In this document: positions 49,937-59,688 of the stretch, piece by piece
Position numbering within the stretch: the stretch's first letter is position 1
How the letters are laid out: each line of letters opens with the position of its first letter
NCBI RefSeq assembly: GCF_036195045.1
Contig: NZ_CP108100.1
Location: 5,394,001 to 5,458,000 of the forward strand
Direction: 5' to 3'
Source: Streptomyces sp. NBC_00236
GTDB taxonomy: Bacteria > Actinomycetota > Actinomycetes > Streptomycetales > Streptomycetaceae
DNA: 64,000 nucleotides
Notes under the pieces: generated by a model
Databases searched by the model: none
What the model saw: the letters and a program-made list of their open reading frames with translations, nothing else
What the model was told of the DNA's origin: nothing
Position numbers and translations under genes: made by a program

Positions 49937-50698
49937 GTGAACTTGCGCGACCTGGTGTACGGGCTCTACGCACGCCGGGTGGAGGCCCGCCTCGATCACG
50001 CCCAGGTGCCCAAGCACATCGGTGTCATCCTCGACGGGAACCGGCGCTGGGCGAAGGCGTCCGGCGGCACCGCGGCGCAGGGGCACCAGGCCGGTGCGGA
50101 CAAGATCAAGGAGCTCCTCGGCTGGTGCAGTGAGACGGACGTCGAGGTCGTCACGCTCTGGATGCTCTCCACGGACAACTTCGACCGGCCCGAGTCCGAG
50201 CTCATCCCGCTCCTCGGCATCATCGAGAACACCGTGCGGGACCTGGTGGCGGACGGGCGCTGGCGCGTCCACCACGTCGGCACGCTCGACCTGCTGCCCG
50301 CGCACACCCAGACGGTCCTCAAGGAGGCCGAACAGGCCACCGTGGGCGTCGACGGGATACTGGTCAACGTCGCCGTCGGCTACGGCGGGCGCCAGGAGAT
50401 CGCCGACGCCGTGCGCTCCCTGCTGCTGGACCACTCCGAGAAGGGCACCTCCTTCGAGGACCTGGCGGAGATCGTCTCCACCGACCTCATCTCCGAGCAC
50501 CTCTACACCCGGGGACAGCCGGACCCCGACCTGGTGATCCGCACCAGCGGCGAGCAGCGTCTCTCGGGCTTCATGCTCTGGCAGAGCGCGCACTCCGAGT
50601 ACTACTTCTGCGAGGTCTTCTGGCCGGCGTTCCGCCGCGTCGACTTCCTCCGGGCCCTGCGCGACTACGCGGCCCGTCACCGCCGCTACGGCGGCTGA
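49937..50698 (+). CDS. uppS: Isoprenyl (cis-prenyl) diphosphate synthase
   Basis: 253 aa from a GTG preceded by GAGAGGTGG. The hallmark HIGVILDGNRRWAK contains the catalytic Asp, and VTLWMLSTDNFDRPESEL, YGGRQEIADAVRSLL, DLVIRTSGEQRLSGFMLWQSAHSEYYF and WPAFRRVDFLRALRDY complete the UppS-family motifs. Such enzymes elongate farnesyl diphosphate to polyprenyl carriers for the cell wall. TTGGGCCC lies about 150 bp upstream but without the -10 spacing of the regulon, so it was not counted. Confidence 0.92.
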   Translation: MNLRDLVYGLYARRVEARLDHAQVPKHIGVILDGNRRWAKASGGTAAQGHQAGADKIKELLGWCSETDVEVVTLWMLSTDNFDRPESELIPLLGIIENTVRDLVADGRWRVHHVGTLDLLPAHTQTVLKEAEQATVGVDGILVNVAVGYGGRQEIADAVRSLLLDHSEKGTSFEDLAEIVSTDLISEHLYTRGQPDPDLVIRTSGEQRLSGFMLWQSAHSEYYFCEVFWPAFRRVDFLRALRDYAARHRRYGG

Positions 50699-50793
50699 GA
50701 GGCCCCGGCCCGTCCGCGGGCCTGTGAAGCTTCCCCCGGAAGTGGCCAGGTCGGCATGGCTTGGCGTGTTCGAGGGCATACCCCTGACAGGTC

Positions 50794-50822
50794 GACGTCC
50801 GGTCACCAACCAGGCGGACGTC
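50794..50822. terminator. Hairpin after uppS
   Basis: GACGTCCG pairs with CGGACGTC around a 13-nt loop, about 95 bp after the stop. It is a modest stem; the rest of the 320-bp gap to phoH shows nothing else. Confidence 0.45.
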
Positions 50823-51018
50823 GTGTCCAAGTGAGCGGCATGGAGTCCGTTCGCCCGGGAGGCCCTTTGCACACGAAGGACCGTACATACAGTGCGGCCG
50901 ACGCGGAGGGCCGGCGCTCGGCCCGCGCAAGGTGGCCGGAGCCCGGCCCGTCCTCTCCCATTGGGATGCTCCGCGACGCCGTCGCACCCCAACCTCGTCC
51001 GAGGGGGTACGTCCTTCC

Positions 51019-52341
51019 GTGGTGACCAGCACAAAGCGCCGCATGCCCGACAGGCGCACCTATGTTCTCGACACCAGCGTCCTGCTGGCCGATCCGAACG
51101 CCATGGCCCGATTCGACGAGCACGAAGTCGTGCTCCCGATCGTCGTGGTCACGGAACTGGAGGCCAAACGGCACCACCCCGAACTCGGGTACTTCGCCCG
51201 GCAGGCCCTGCGCCTGCTGGACGACTTCCGGGTCCGGTACGGCCGGCTGGATGCCCCGATCCCCCTCGGGGATCTGGGCGGGACGCTGCGCGTCGAACTC
51301 AACCACTCCGATCCCGGCGTCCTTCCCGCCGGCTACCGGTTGGGGGACAACGACTCACGGATTCTCGCGGTCGCACGCAATCTCCAGGCCGAGGGGTACG
51401 ACGTCACGGTCGTCTCCAAGGACCTGCCCCTGCGCATCAAGGCCTCGTCGGTCGGCCTCCTCGCCGAGGAGTACCGGGCGGAACTCGCCATCACCGACTC
51501 CGGCTGGACCGGGATGTCCGAACTGTCCCTCCCCGCCGAACAGGTGGACCTGCTCTTCGCCGAGGAGACGCTGTACGTCCCCGAGGCCGCCGAGCTGCCC
51601 GTGCACACCGGCCTGGTCCTCCAGTCCGAACGGGGCAAGGCGCTCGGCCGGGTGACACCCGAGGGCAACGTCCGGCTCGTCCGGGGCGACCGGGAGGCCT
51701 TCGGCATCCACGGCCGCAGCGCCGAGCAGCGCATCGCCCTGGAGCTGCTCCTGGACCAGGACGTCGGCATCGTGTCGCTGGGCGGCAGGGCCGGCACCGG
51801 AAAGTCGGCGCTGGCGCTCTGCGCGGGCCTCGAAGCGGTGCTGGAGCGCGGCCAGCACAAGAAGGTGATGGTCTTCCGTCCGCTGTACGCGGTCGGCGGG
51901 CAGGAGCTCGGCTATCTCCCCGGCAGCGAGGCCGAGAAGATGAGCCCCTGGGCCCAGGCCGTCTTCGACACCCTGTCGGCCGTCTCCGGCCGCGAGGTGA
52001 TCGAGGAGGTGCTGGGACGCGGCATGCTGGAGATCCTGCCGCTCACCCACATCAGGGGCCGCTCCCTCCACGACGCCTTCGTGATCGTCGACGAGGCCCA
52101 GTCGCTCGAACGGAACGTCCTGCTGACCGTGTTGTCCAGAATCGGGGCAAATTCCCGGGTGGTGCTCACGCATGACGTGGCCCAGCGGGACAACCTCCGG
52201 GTCGGCCGGTACGACGGCGTGGTCGCCGTGGTCGAGAAGCTGAAGGGGCATCCGCTCTTCGCGCATGTGACGCTCACGCGTTCGGAGCGTTCCCGTATCG
52301 CCGCACTGGTGACCGAAATGCTGGAGGAAGGCCAGATCTGA
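51019..52341 (+). CDS. PhoH-like ATPase with N-terminal PIN domain
   Basis: 440 aa from a GTG (VVTSTKRRM); ATG at 51043 is an alternative. [18 protein letters not shown] to [23 protein letters not shown] is a PIN nuclease domain with the usual acidic residues. The C-terminal half is PhoH: Walker [21 protein letters not shown], Walker [15 protein letters not shown] and an Arg finger region near the end ([16 protein letters not shown]). PIN-PhoH fusions are RNA helicase/nucleases in actinobacteria. A 13-bp stem terminator follows. Confidence 0.9.
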   Translation: MVTSTKRRMPDRRTYVLDTSVLLADPNAMARFDEHEVVLPIVVVTELEAKRHHPELGYFARQALRLLDDFRVRYGRLDAPIPLGDLGGTLRVELNHSDPGVLPAGYRLGDNDSRILAVARNLQAEGYDVTVVSKDLPLRIKASSVGLLAEEYRAELAITDSGWTGMSELSLPAEQVDLLFAEETLYVPEAAELPVHTGLVLQSERGKALGRVTPEGNVRLVRGDREAFGIHGRSAEQRIALELLLDQDVGIVSLGGRAGTGKSALALCAGLEAVLERGQHKKVMVFRPLYAVGGQELGYLPGSEAEKMSPWAQAVFDTLSAVSGREVIEEVLGRGMLEILPLTHIRGRSLHDAFVIVDEAQSLERNVLLTVLSRIGANSRVVLTHDVAQRDNLRVGRYDGVVAVVEKLKGHPLFAHVTLTRSERSRIAALVTEMLEEGQI

Positions 52342-52358
52342 TACGGCTTGGGACAGTT

Positions 52359-52399
52359 GATGCCGCCCGGCGAGCGAAGGAGCTTAGCCGGGCGGCATC
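52359..52399. terminator. Terminator after phoH
   Basis: GATGCCGCCCGGC at 52359-52371 pairs perfectly with 52387-52399 across a 15-nt loop. Confidence 0.75.
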
Positions 52400-52731
52400 G
52401 TGTTGCGGCACCATTTCCGTGATTCACGTGCTCCAAACGGGGTGTGAGCTTTCACACGCAACAGAGAATTGCTTCCCGGCGTCCCGTTCCGGCAGAGTCT
52501 TGCTTCCGTCAGGCCCCGCATACGGCACACCGGCACCTCCAGAGGTGCCACGCACCACACAACTCAACAACCGCCGTCCGTATGCCGCCCGCGAGCACCA
52601 CGCGGCGCTCCCTCCGGGGAGTGCCCACCGGGCCCGTGCCTCCCGTGACCCAAGCAGTAGGGAGGCCAGTGTCCAGGGGCACGATTGCGCCCGCGAGGTC
52701 ACCTAAGCGGGCGATGCTGGAAGGACACCGT
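52400..52731. other. Leader region of the lytic transglycosylase-like gene
   Basis: 332 bp with a direct path to the GTG at 52732. GC-rich, with several short hairpins (for example around AGGTGCCACGCACC). I looked for the ydaO-type c-di-AMP riboswitch often found before cell-wall hydrolases of this kind and did not see its conserved blocks. A long leader therefore remains possible. Confidence 0.35.
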
Positions 52732-53436
52732 GTGAGCCGGATCTCGGTCCGGGGGTTCGCCGTGGCATCAGCCACAGCGGTAACCACCGTTGGCGCCGTC
52801 GTGGGCGTTGCAGCAGGCAGCACTCCCGCTGTTGATGACAACAACTTCGAGGCGACCGCAGCCGACACCACGCTGCTCGCAGACATCCCCGCGGGCCAGC
52901 AGGCCCAGGTGCAGACCGCATCGCTGACGCAGCAGGCCGACGCCCAGGCGTCCGCGGCCGACGCGACGGCGAAGAAGTCCGCCGAGGAATCAGCCCGTGT
53001 GCAGGCCGCCAAGGACGCCAAGTCCAAGAAGGCGGCGGCCGAGGACAGGCTGGAGCAGGAGCGCAAGGAGAAGGCGGAGGCCGCCGAGCGCGCCAGCCGC
53101 TCCGAGGTCCGCAGCGCCTCGGCGTTCGCGACGCAGGGCTCGTACAGCGTGGCCGACGTCCAGGCGATGGCTCGTCAGATGATCCCCGGCGACCAGTTCC
53201 AGTGCTTCAGCAACATCGTGAACCACGAGTCGAGCTGGAACTACCGGGCGAGCAACCCGTCCTCCGGCGCCTACGGCCTCGTCCAGGCGCTGCCCGGGTC
53301 GAAGATGGCGTCCGCCGGTGCCGACTGGCAGACCAACCCGGCCACCCAGATCAAGTGGGGCCTGAGCTACATGGACGGCCGTTACGGCAGCCCGTGCGGT
53401 GCCTGGTCCTTCTGGCAGGCCAACCACTGGTACTAG
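52732..53436 (+). CDS. Secreted lytic transglycosylase-like cell-wall protein
   Basis: 234 aa from a GTG preceded by GGAAGGA. A signal-like hydrophobic stretch (RISVRGFAVASATAVTTVGAVVGVAAGS) is followed by an Ala/Gln/Lys-rich coiled-coil (about 60-135) and a C-terminal domain: QFQCFSNIVNHESSWNYRASNPSSGAYGLVQALPGSKM to QANHWY. The HESSWNYRASNPSSGAYGL block is the SLT-like catalytic signature (Glu in NHESSW). It likely remodels peptidoglycan. An open frame upstream to 52444 is not credible. Confidence 0.83.
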   Translation: MSRISVRGFAVASATAVTTVGAVVGVAAGSTPAVDDNNFEATAADTTLLADIPAGQQAQVQTASLTQQADAQASAADATAKKSAEESARVQAAKDAKSKKAAAEDRLEQERKEKAEAAERASRSEVRSASAFATQGSYSVADVQAMARQMIPGDQFQCFSNIVNHESSWNYRASNPSSGAYGLVQALPGSKMASAGADWQTNPATQIKWGLSYMDGRYGSPCGAWSFWQANHWY

Positions 53437-53465
53437 AACCTTCTGAGGTTCAGGTCTCAACCTCA

Positions 53466-53500
53466 CGAAGCCCCTCGCCGTCCTACGGTGGGGGGCTTCG
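53466..53500. terminator. Terminator after the transglycosylase gene
   Basis: CGAAGCCCCTCGCCG pairs with CGGTGGGGGGCTTCG with two imperfect positions. Confidence 0.65.
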
Positions 53501-53572
53501 CACGTGTACGGTCGGGCGGAACCGTTTCCCGGGGGAGCGGTGGGGAGAACGGACGGGGGTAGAGGAACCGTT

Positions 53573-54979
53573 ATGTCGAAACTGCCGGGGTGGCTCGGAC
53601 AACTGGGTGGCGAACTGACCAGGCTGGGTGAGCGCCTGGACGAACGGCGGGCCGCATCGGCGGCCGAGGACGACGTGGTGGCGCACGACGAGACGCCGGT
53701 GCCGGCGAGGACCGCCGCACGCCCCTCCGAGGCCGCCACCGACCACGTACCTCCGCCGCCCGCGTACGCTCCCTCCGTCTCCGCACGCCCTGACCCGGTC
53801 GCCGCCATCCCCTGGGGGATGCGGGTCGCGGCCGAGGCCGGCTGGCGGCTGCTGGTGCTCGCCGGGACCCTCTGGGTGCTCATGCGGGTCATCAGCGCGG
53901 TACAGCTGGTGGTGCTGGCGTTCGTCGCCGCGCTGCTCGTCACCGCGATGCTCCAGCCGACCGTCGCCCGGCTGAAGCGGTACGGGCTGCCGCGGGGACT
54001 GGCCACCGCGGTCACGGCGGTCCTGGGCTTCGTCATCATGGGCCTGGTCGGCTGGTTCGTGGTCTGGCAGGTCATGGACAACATCGACACCCTCTCCGAC
54101 AAGGTGACCACCGGGATCGACGATCTGAAGAACTGGCTGCTGGACAGCCCGTTCCATGTGACCGACAAACAGATCAACGACATAGCGAAGAACCTCAGCG
54201 ACACCGTCGGCACCAACACGGAGGCCATCACCTCGGCCGGACTGCAGGGCGTCACCGTGATGGTGGAGCTGCTCACCGGAATGCTGCTGGCGATGTTCTC
54301 CACGCTCTTCCTGCTGTACGACGGCAAGCGCATCTGGCACTGGGTGCTCAGGCTCGTCCCCGCGCAGGCCCGACCGGGCGTCGCGGGCGCCGGCCCCCGC
54401 GCCTGGCGGACGCTGACCGCCTATGTGCGGGGCACGGTGATAGTCGCCCTGATCGACGCCATCTTCATCGGCCTCGGCATCTTCTTCCTCGATGTGCCGA
54501 TGGCCGTGCCGCTGGCCGTCTTCATCTTCCTCTTCGCCTTCATCCCACTCGTCGGAGCGGTGGTGTCCGGGGCGCTGGCGGTGGTCGTCGCACTCGTCAC
54601 CCAGGGTGTGTTCACGGCGCTGCTGGTGCTGGCCGTGGTGCTGGCGGTGCAGCAGATCGAGGGGCACATCCTGCAGCCGTTCATCCTGGGCCGCGCGGTG
54701 CGGGTGCATCCGCTGGCCGTGGTGCTCTCGGTCGCCGCGGGCGGCATGATCGCCGGCATCGGGGGAGCCGTCGTCGCGGTGCCGCTGGTCGCGGTGACCA
54801 ACACGGTGGTCGGCTATCTGCGGACGTACGGGCAGGAGGAGTCCCGCCGTCACTCGCCACCGCCGCACGGTTCGACCTCGCTGGACGCGGCACCGAAGCC
54901 GGCGCCCGGCTCGCCGCCGGAGGAGTTCGACGACGGCAGCGACCAGGAGCCGGCCGCGGACGAGCCGCAGAAGGCGTGA
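53573..54979 (+). CDS. AI-2E-family transporter (YdiK-like)
   Basis: 468 aa from the ATG preceded by AGAGGA. A Pro-rich leader and seven or so helices carry the family signature, including VVLAFVAALLVTAMLQPTVARLKR and the late YVRGTVIVALIDAIFIGLGIFFLDVPMAVPLAVFIFLFAFIPLVGAVVSGALAVVVAL plus EGHILQPFILGRAVRVHPLAVVLSVAAGG. Despite the family name, most members export unknown substrates. A charged C-terminal tail ends at a strong convergent terminator. Confidence 0.9.
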   Translation: MSKLPGWLGQLGGELTRLGERLDERRAASAAEDDVVAHDETPVPARTAARPSEAATDHVPPPPAYAPSVSARPDPVAAIPWGMRVAAEAGWRLLVLAGTLWVLMRVISAVQLVVLAFVAALLVTAMLQPTVARLKRYGLPRGLATAVTAVLGFVIMGLVGWFVVWQVMDNIDTLSDKVTTGIDDLKNWLLDSPFHVTDKQINDIAKNLSDTVGTNTEAITSAGLQGVTVMVELLTGMLLAMFSTLFLLYDGKRIWHWVLRLVPAQARPGVAGAGPRAWRTLTAYVRGTVIVALIDAIFIGLGIFFLDVPMAVPLAVFIFLFAFIPLVGAVVSGALAVVVALVTQGVFTALLVLAVVLAVQQIEGHILQPFILGRAVRVHPLAVVLSVAAGGMIAGIGGAVVAVPLVAVTNTVVGYLRTYGQEESRRHSPPPHGSTSLDAAPKPAPGSPPEEFDDGSDQEPAADEPQKA

Positions 54980-54998
54980 ACGCCTGAACGGACACAGA

Positions 54999-55040
54999 AG
55001 AAGGGCCCCTCGGACGGTCGGTCGTCCGGGGGGCCCTTCT
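54999..55040. terminator. Bidirectional terminator between AI-2E and ahpD
   Basis: AGAAGGGCCCCTCGGACG pairs with CGTCCGGGGGGCCCTTCT with one G-T wobble. Confidence 0.75.
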
Positions 55041-55062
55041 CGTATCAGGGGTACTGCGGGTG

Positions 55063-55596
55063 CTACTCGGCGAGGACTGCCTCGGCTTCGAGGGTCACAC
55101 CGACCGCCTGGATCACCGAGGCGATCTTGACGGCTTCCTGAATGGTCTCACGGTCCACGCCGGCCTTGCGCAGCACCTGCTCGTGGGAGTCCAGGCACTG
55201 ACCGCAGCCGTTGATCGCCGAGACGGCGAGCGACCACAGCTCGAAGTCGACCTTCTCCACGCCCGGCTTGCCGATCACGTTCATCCGCAGCCCGGCCCGG
55301 AGGTTGCCGTACTCGGGGTCCGACAGCAGGTGCCGGGTCCGGTAGAACACGTTGTTCATCGCCATGATGGCGGCGGCCGACTTCGCGGCGGTGTACGCCT
55401 CCGCGGAGAGGTTGGCCTTCGCCTCCGGCTCCAGCTCGCGCAGCACCTTTGGCGAGCGCGAGGCGATCGCGCAGGCGAGGACGGTGCCCCACAACTGCTG
55501 CTGCGGGAGCTCGCTGTTGCCGATGACCGAGCCGAGGTTCAGCTTCAGGTCCTTGGCGAAGTCCGGAACGGCGGCCTTCAGTTCGTCGAGTGCCAT
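55063..55596 (-). CDS. ahpD: AhpD alkyl hydroperoxidase
   Basis: 177 aa. [19 protein letters not shown] supplies the CxxC-H site (Cys131, Cys134, His138) of AhpD thiol-disulfide hydroperoxidases. Its length is standard. It starts 12 bp after the ahpC stop, giving an ahpC-ahpD operon on the minus strand, in which AhpD reduces AhpC in actinobacteria. Confidence 0.95.
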   Translation of the reverse strand: MALDELKAAVPDFAKDLKLNLGSVIGNSELPQQQLWGTVLACAIASRSPKVLRELEPEAKANLSAEAYTAAKSAAAIMAMNNVFYRTRHLLSDPEYGNLRAGLRMNVIGKPGVEKVDFELWSLAVSAINGCGQCLDSHEQVLRKAGVDRETIQEAVKIASVIQAVGVTLEAEAVLAE

Positions 55597-55608
55597 GTCG
55601 CTGTCAGC

Positions 55609-56163
55609 TCACTCGCCCGAGAGGAGCGCGACCGGGTCCAGGGTGTTCTCGCCCTTGGTCCAGTTGCAGGGGCACAGCTCGTCGGTCTGCAGGGCGTCGA
55701 GGACCCGCAGGACCTCCTTGGGGTTACGGCCCACGGAACCGGCGGTCACCATCGTGAACTGGATCTCGTTGTTCTGGTCGACAATGAAGACGGCGCGCTG
55801 GGCGAAGCCGTCCTCGCCCTCGATGCCGAGGTCACGCATGAGCTCGTGCTTCGAGTCGGCCAGCATCGGGAAGGGCAGGTCGGTCAGGTCCGGGTGGTCC
55901 TTGCGCCAGGCGTGGTGCACGAACTCGGAGTCACCGGAGAAGCCGAGGATCTGGGCGTCACGGTCGGCGAACTCCTCGTTCAGCTTGCCGAACGCGGCGA
56001 TCTCGGTGGGGCAGACGAAAGTGAAGTCCTTGGGCCACGCAAAGATGACCTTCCACTGACCCTCGTAGGTCTTGTGGTTGATCTGCTCGAACTCCTTGCC
56101 GCTCTCCAGCGAAACACAAGCGGTCAGGTCGAACTCGGGGAACTTGTCACCGACAGTGAGCAC
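55609..56163 (-). CDS. ahpC: AhpC peroxiredoxin
   Basis: 184 aa. VIFAWPKDFTFVCPTEIAAFG places the peroxidatic cysteine at position 51, and ELCPCNWTKGE near the end holds the resolving cysteine. It reduces alkyl hydroperoxides and peroxynitrite with AhpD as its partner. It is divergent from an oxyR gene 132 bp away, the conserved streptomycete arrangement in which OxyR controls it under peroxide. Confidence 0.96.
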   Translation of the reverse strand: MLTVGDKFPEFDLTACVSLESGKEFEQINHKTYEGQWKVIFAWPKDFTFVCPTEIAAFGKLNEEFADRDAQILGFSGDSEFVHHAWRKDHPDLTDLPFPMLADSKHELMRDLGIEGEDGFAQRAVFIVDQNNEIQFTMVTAGSVGRNPKEVLRVLDALQTDELCPCNWTKGENTLDPVALLSGE

Positions 56164-56295
56164 GCGCTCTCCTTGCAGCGTAGGAATTCCCTTTTTGGGG
56201 GAGTTCCTGAGGGTTGGACGATGTCCACCTTGGCACAGAGTGCATTGATCGCGGAAATAGCTACACTCGGTCGTGATGATCGGAGGTGCCTATCA
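56164..56295. promoter_or_regulatory. Divergent ahpC-oxyR control region
   Basis: 132 bp between divergent genes. An AAATAGCTACACTC segment at about 56256 resembles the ATAG half of known OxyR sites, but a full palindrome is not obvious. Location fits OxyR control of both genes. Confidence 0.45.
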
Positions 56296-57261
56296 GTGGC
56301 CCAGAGTAATCAGGGCATCAGGCCCAAACAGCCCAGCCTCTCGCAGCTGCGCGCCTTCGCGGCCGTGGCGGAGTATCTGCACTTCCGGGACGCGGCGGCC
56401 GCAATCGGGATGAGTCAGCCCGCGCTCTCCGGAGCGGTGTCCGCGCTGGAGGAGGCACTGGGTGTCCAGCTCATCGAGCGTACGACGCGCAAGGTGCTGC
56501 TCTCGCCCGCGGGGGAGCGGCTCGCGGTGCGGGCGCGGGCCGTCCTGCATGCCGTGGGCGAGCTGATGGAGGAGGCCGAGGCGGTCCGCGCGCCCTTCAC
56601 CGGGGTGCTGCGGCTCGGGGTGATCCCGACCGTCGCCCCGTATCTGCTGCCGACCGTGCTCCGGCTGGTCCACGACCGCTACCCGGAGCTCGACCTCCAG
56701 GTGCACGAGGAGCAGACCTCCTCGCTGCTGGACGGACTGGCCGCGGGGCGACTGGACCTGCTGCTGCTCGCCGTCCCGCTCGGGGTGCCGGGTGTGACGG
56801 AACTCCCGCTCTTCGACGAGGACTTCGTGCTGGTCATGGAGCGCGACCACTGGCTCGGCGGACGGCAGGACATCCCGCGCGAGGCGCTGCGCGAGCTGCC
56901 GCTGCTGCTGCTCGACGAGGGGCACTGCCTGCGCGACCAGGCGCTCGACATCTGCCGTGAGGCGGGGCGTACGGAGGGCGCGCCGGTCACCACGACCGCG
57001 GCCGGGCTCTCCACGCTGGTGCAGCTGGTGGCCGGGGGGCTCGGGGTGACGCTGCTGCCGCGGACCGCGGTGACCGTCGAGACCGCCCGCAACGAGGCGC
57101 TGACGACCGGGTACTTCGCGGAACCGGCCCCCGCGCGGCGGGTGGCGCTGGGGATGCGCACCGGGGCGGCCAGGCACGAGGAGTTCGAGGAGTTCGCGGC
57201 GGCGCTGCGCGGGGCGATGGAGGCGCTGCCGGTACGCGTGGCGACGGCCGGCCGGACCTGA
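56296..57261 (+). CDS. oxyR: OxyR peroxide-responsive LysR regulator
   Basis: 321 aa from a GTG preceded by GGAGGTG. PSLSQLRAFAAVAEYLHFRDAAAAIGMSQPALSGAVSALEEALGVQL is the LysR helix-turn-helix, and GHCLRDQALDIC provides the redox cysteine pair that senses peroxide. It is nearly the same as the S. coelicolor OxyR, which activates ahpCD. The stop lies inside the stem of a terminator hairpin (57244-57281). Confidence 0.93.
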   Translation: MAQSNQGIRPKQPSLSQLRAFAAVAEYLHFRDAAAAIGMSQPALSGAVSALEEALGVQLIERTTRKVLLSPAGERLAVRARAVLHAVGELMEEAEAVRAPFTGVLRLGVIPTVAPYLLPTVLRLVHDRYPELDLQVHEEQTSSLLDGLAAGRLDLLLLAVPLGVPGVTELPLFDEDFVLVMERDHWLGGRQDIPREALRELPLLLLDEGHCLRDQALDICREAGRTEGAPVTTTAAGLSTLVQLVAGGLGVTLLPRTAVTVETARNEALTTGYFAEPAPARRVALGMRTGAARHEEFEEFAAALRGAMEALPVRVATAGRT

Positions 57262-57281
57262 ACCACGGTCCGGCCGGCCGT
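57244..57281. terminator. Bidirectional terminator after oxyR
   Basis: ACGGCCGGCCGGACC at 57244-57258 pairs perfectly with 57267-57281, so the oxyR stop codon is embedded in the structure. It also serves the minus-strand ABC permease gene. Confidence 0.75.
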
Positions 57282-57291
57282 CGGGCCCGGC

Positions 57292-59688
57292 CTACTCGCT
57301 GCGCAGCCCGTCGGGACGCATCAGGCGCCACAGCACGGGCAGCGACAGCAGGGTGACCAGCAGGATGAGCGAGGCGCCCGCCCCCGCCAGCGGCAGGAAC
57401 AGCCACCAGTCGGACACCTGTTTGCCGACCATCCAGCACAGGGCGGCGCCGAGCCCGAGGCCGCCGGCCACCGCCACCGCGAGCCCGATGACCACCGGGA
57501 TCGCGGCCTGCCACAGCACCGACCAGCCGAGGGTGGTCCGGCGGGTGCCGAAGGCGACCAGGACCGACAGCAGCCGCTTGCGTTCGCGCAGCTGCTCCAG
57601 CTGGGAGACCAGCATGGACACGGCGATCAGCAGCAGGGTGGCGGTCGCGCCGACCTGGAGACCGGTCTGGACGCTCTCGTACTGCCGGTCACGTTCGATC
57701 GAGGTCAGGGTGCCCAGGCGCATGCCCGGATCGATGCGCGCCGCCGTGTTGCGTACGTACTCGGCGGCGTCCGGGACGGTCTCGTCGATGCGGATCTGCG
57801 CGACGGTCTCGGCCGACGGCAGGGTCCGCGCGTCGATCGCCCCGGGCGTGACCAGGATGCCCGAGTGCTCCTCGCCGAGCGGATCGGTGCGGGCCATGAC
57901 CGTCCGGGAGTCGGCCGGCAGCGTCCAGTGCAGCGGCTTGCCCGGACCGTAGGAGTCGAACTCCACGACCTTGCCCTTGCGGGCGGTCTGGTCGACCCAG
58001 CCGGCTTGGCCCTTGTCCTCGGGGTGGGCGACGAAGGTGTCGCCGTCCCGGCAGGACGTGATCCGGGCGAGCTCGCGCAGGGTCGCGCAGTCCCCGACGG
58101 TGAACGAGGTGGTGGGCTGGATCTCGTCGTCCGTGTACTTTCCCGGCTTGGTCGCGTACGCCTCTACGGTGCCGATGACCTGGGTGACGCCCTTGGTGGC
58201 ACGGAACTCCTTGATCGTGTGCAGGGCGGCGTCGCCTCTGACGATCTCGGAGTGGCTGTAGAACTGGGCGCGGGACGGGTCCTGGCCGGTGATCCGGTTG
58301 AAGTCGTCGTTCATCGCGGCGAACAGCATCTGCAGGGCCACCGCACCGGCCACGGCGACGGTGACGCCGCTGACCGCGCGGGAGGCCGCACCGCTGCTCA
58401 GCTGGAGCCGGCGGGTGGCCAGCTGCCAGGGGACCGGGCCGCCGCGCAGCCGCCCGACACAGGCCTCGACCAGCCAGGGCAGGAGCAGGGCCAGTCCGAC
58501 GAGGATCAGCACCGCGCCTCCGGCGATCGGATACGGGTTGACGACGGTGTACTCGTCGATCCTGCCGCCGAGTCCGAAGACCGCGAGCCCGGCGACCGGC
58601 AGCAGCAGGCGCCACCAGAGGCGGCGCCCCCGGTTGCGGCCGTTGCGTACGACGCCGAGCGGCTCGATGACCACGGAGCGCATCGCCGTCAGGGTGACGA
58701 GCACCGCGGTGAGCGGGACGGCGAGGGCGATCAGGACGCACAGCCGGGCGTCGGGGGCCAGGTCGGAGGGGAAGGCGCTGACGTCCCAGATCTCGACGAG
58801 GCCGACGAATTGGCGCCCCGTCAGGAACATGGCCAGTCCGATGACGAGGCCGAGCACCGCGCCGAAGAGTGCCTCACCGGCCGCGATCCGGCGGGTCATC
58901 CGGATGTCCGTACCGACCAGGCGCAGGGCGGCGAGCCGGCGGTCGCGGCGGTCGCCGCCGAAGCGCACGGCGGTGGCGATGAAGATGGCCACGGGGGCCA
59001 GCAGCACCACGCAGACCATGATGATCAGCACGAGGAGGATCGGTGGCATCGGGTCGGAGGGTCCGGGGTCGCCGTATCCGGCGATCCGGTGGCCGCCCGA
59101 CGCGCTGGTCAGGGTGTCACTGCCCGCGTAGAACCACAGTTCGCCGGGCGAGCGCAGCCCCGCGTCCGCGATCGTGCCGGCCACCTTGTAGGGCAGGCGC
59201 TCCCTGAGCAGCTCGTTCTCGGGGGAGTCGAGGATCTTCTTGAGGGCGGGCGAGACCGCCATCTCGCCGGGGGCGGGGAAGGAGCCGATGCCCGGGGGGA
59301 TGACCGGGTGGCCGCCGTCCGCGCGCATCAGGAAGCCTGTGATGGTGCGGCCGCGGTACTCGGTGCTCGCCTCGATGCGCAGGACCGTGCTGTCGGACTT
59401 CTTGGCCTGCGCGTCGGGGGACTCCGAGATCTTGGTCTCGGAGCGGGCCTGGTCACGTGCGGACCGCGCGTCGAGCATGTGCGGAACGGAGGCGGCGGTG
59501 AGCAGCAGTGCCACGCCCAGGCCCACGCCGACCGCGGTGAGCAGCGTGCGGATCCAGCCCTCGCGGCCGCCGCCGGCGGCGAACCGGATGCCGAGGCCGA
59601 GGTCGCGCAGCCAGGCGGCGGCACGTGACGGGGGTTCGGGAGGACGCGCCGGGCCGGCCGGGGGCCGCTTCTGGTCGAGCAGGGTCAT
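57292..59688 (-). CDS. FtsX/MacB-type ABC transporter permease
   Basis: 798 aa from the ATG of MTLLDQKRPPAG. About ten helices in two FtsX-like blocks (residues about 45-65, 245-270, 295-320, 345-375 and the C-terminal 660-795 block) flank a large extracytoplasmic domain. GGAALCWM and LRLVGTDIRMTRRIAAGEALFG are typical of this permease class. It is coupled to the ATPase gene by an ATGA overlap. Function: export or envelope stress, substrate unknown. Confidence 0.88.
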   Translation of the reverse strand: MTLLDQKRPPAGPARPPEPPSRAAAWLRDLGLGIRFAAGGGREGWIRTLLTAVGVGLGVALLLTAASVPHMLDARSARDQARSETKISESPDAQAKKSDSTVLRIEASTEYRGRTITGFLMRADGGHPVIPPGIGSFPAPGEMAVSPALKKILDSPENELLRERLPYKVAGTIADAGLRSPGELWFYAGSDTLTSASGGHRIAGYGDPGPSDPMPPILLVLIIMVCVVLLAPVAIFIATAVRFGGDRRDRRLAALRLVGTDIRMTRRIAAGEALFGAVLGLVIGLAMFLTGRQFVGLVEIWDVSAFPSDLAPDARLCVLIALAVPLTAVLVTLTAMRSVVIEPLGVVRNGRNRGRRLWWRLLLPVAGLAVFGLGGRIDEYTVVNPYPIAGGAVLILVGLALLLPWLVEACVGRLRGGPVPWQLATRRLQLSSGAASRAVSGVTVAVAGAVALQMLFAAMNDDFNRITGQDPSRAQFYSHSEIVRGDAALHTIKEFRATKGVTQVIGTVEAYATKPGKYTDDEIQPTTSFTVGDCATLRELARITSCRDGDTFVAHPEDKGQAGWVDQTARKGKVVEFDSYGPGKPLHWTLPADSRTVMARTDPLGEEHSGILVTPGAIDARTLPSAETVAQIRIDETVPDAAEYVRNTAARIDPGMRLGTLTSIERDRQYESVQTGLQVGATATLLLIAVSMLVSQLEQLRERKRLLSVLVAFGTRRTTLGWSVLWQAAIPVVIGLAVAVAGGLGLGAALCWMVGKQVSDWWLFLPLAGAGASLILLVTLLSLPVLWRLMRPDGLRSE

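Noticed and set aside
52400..52731. ydaO-type c-di-AMP riboswitch before the transglycosylase-like gene
   Set aside because: The conserved riboswitch blocks were not found in the leader.
57865..59628. Long plus-strand open frame opposite the ABC permease gene
   Set aside because: Shadow of the permease: no domain, no ribosome site, composition rich in Gly, Asp and Arg.
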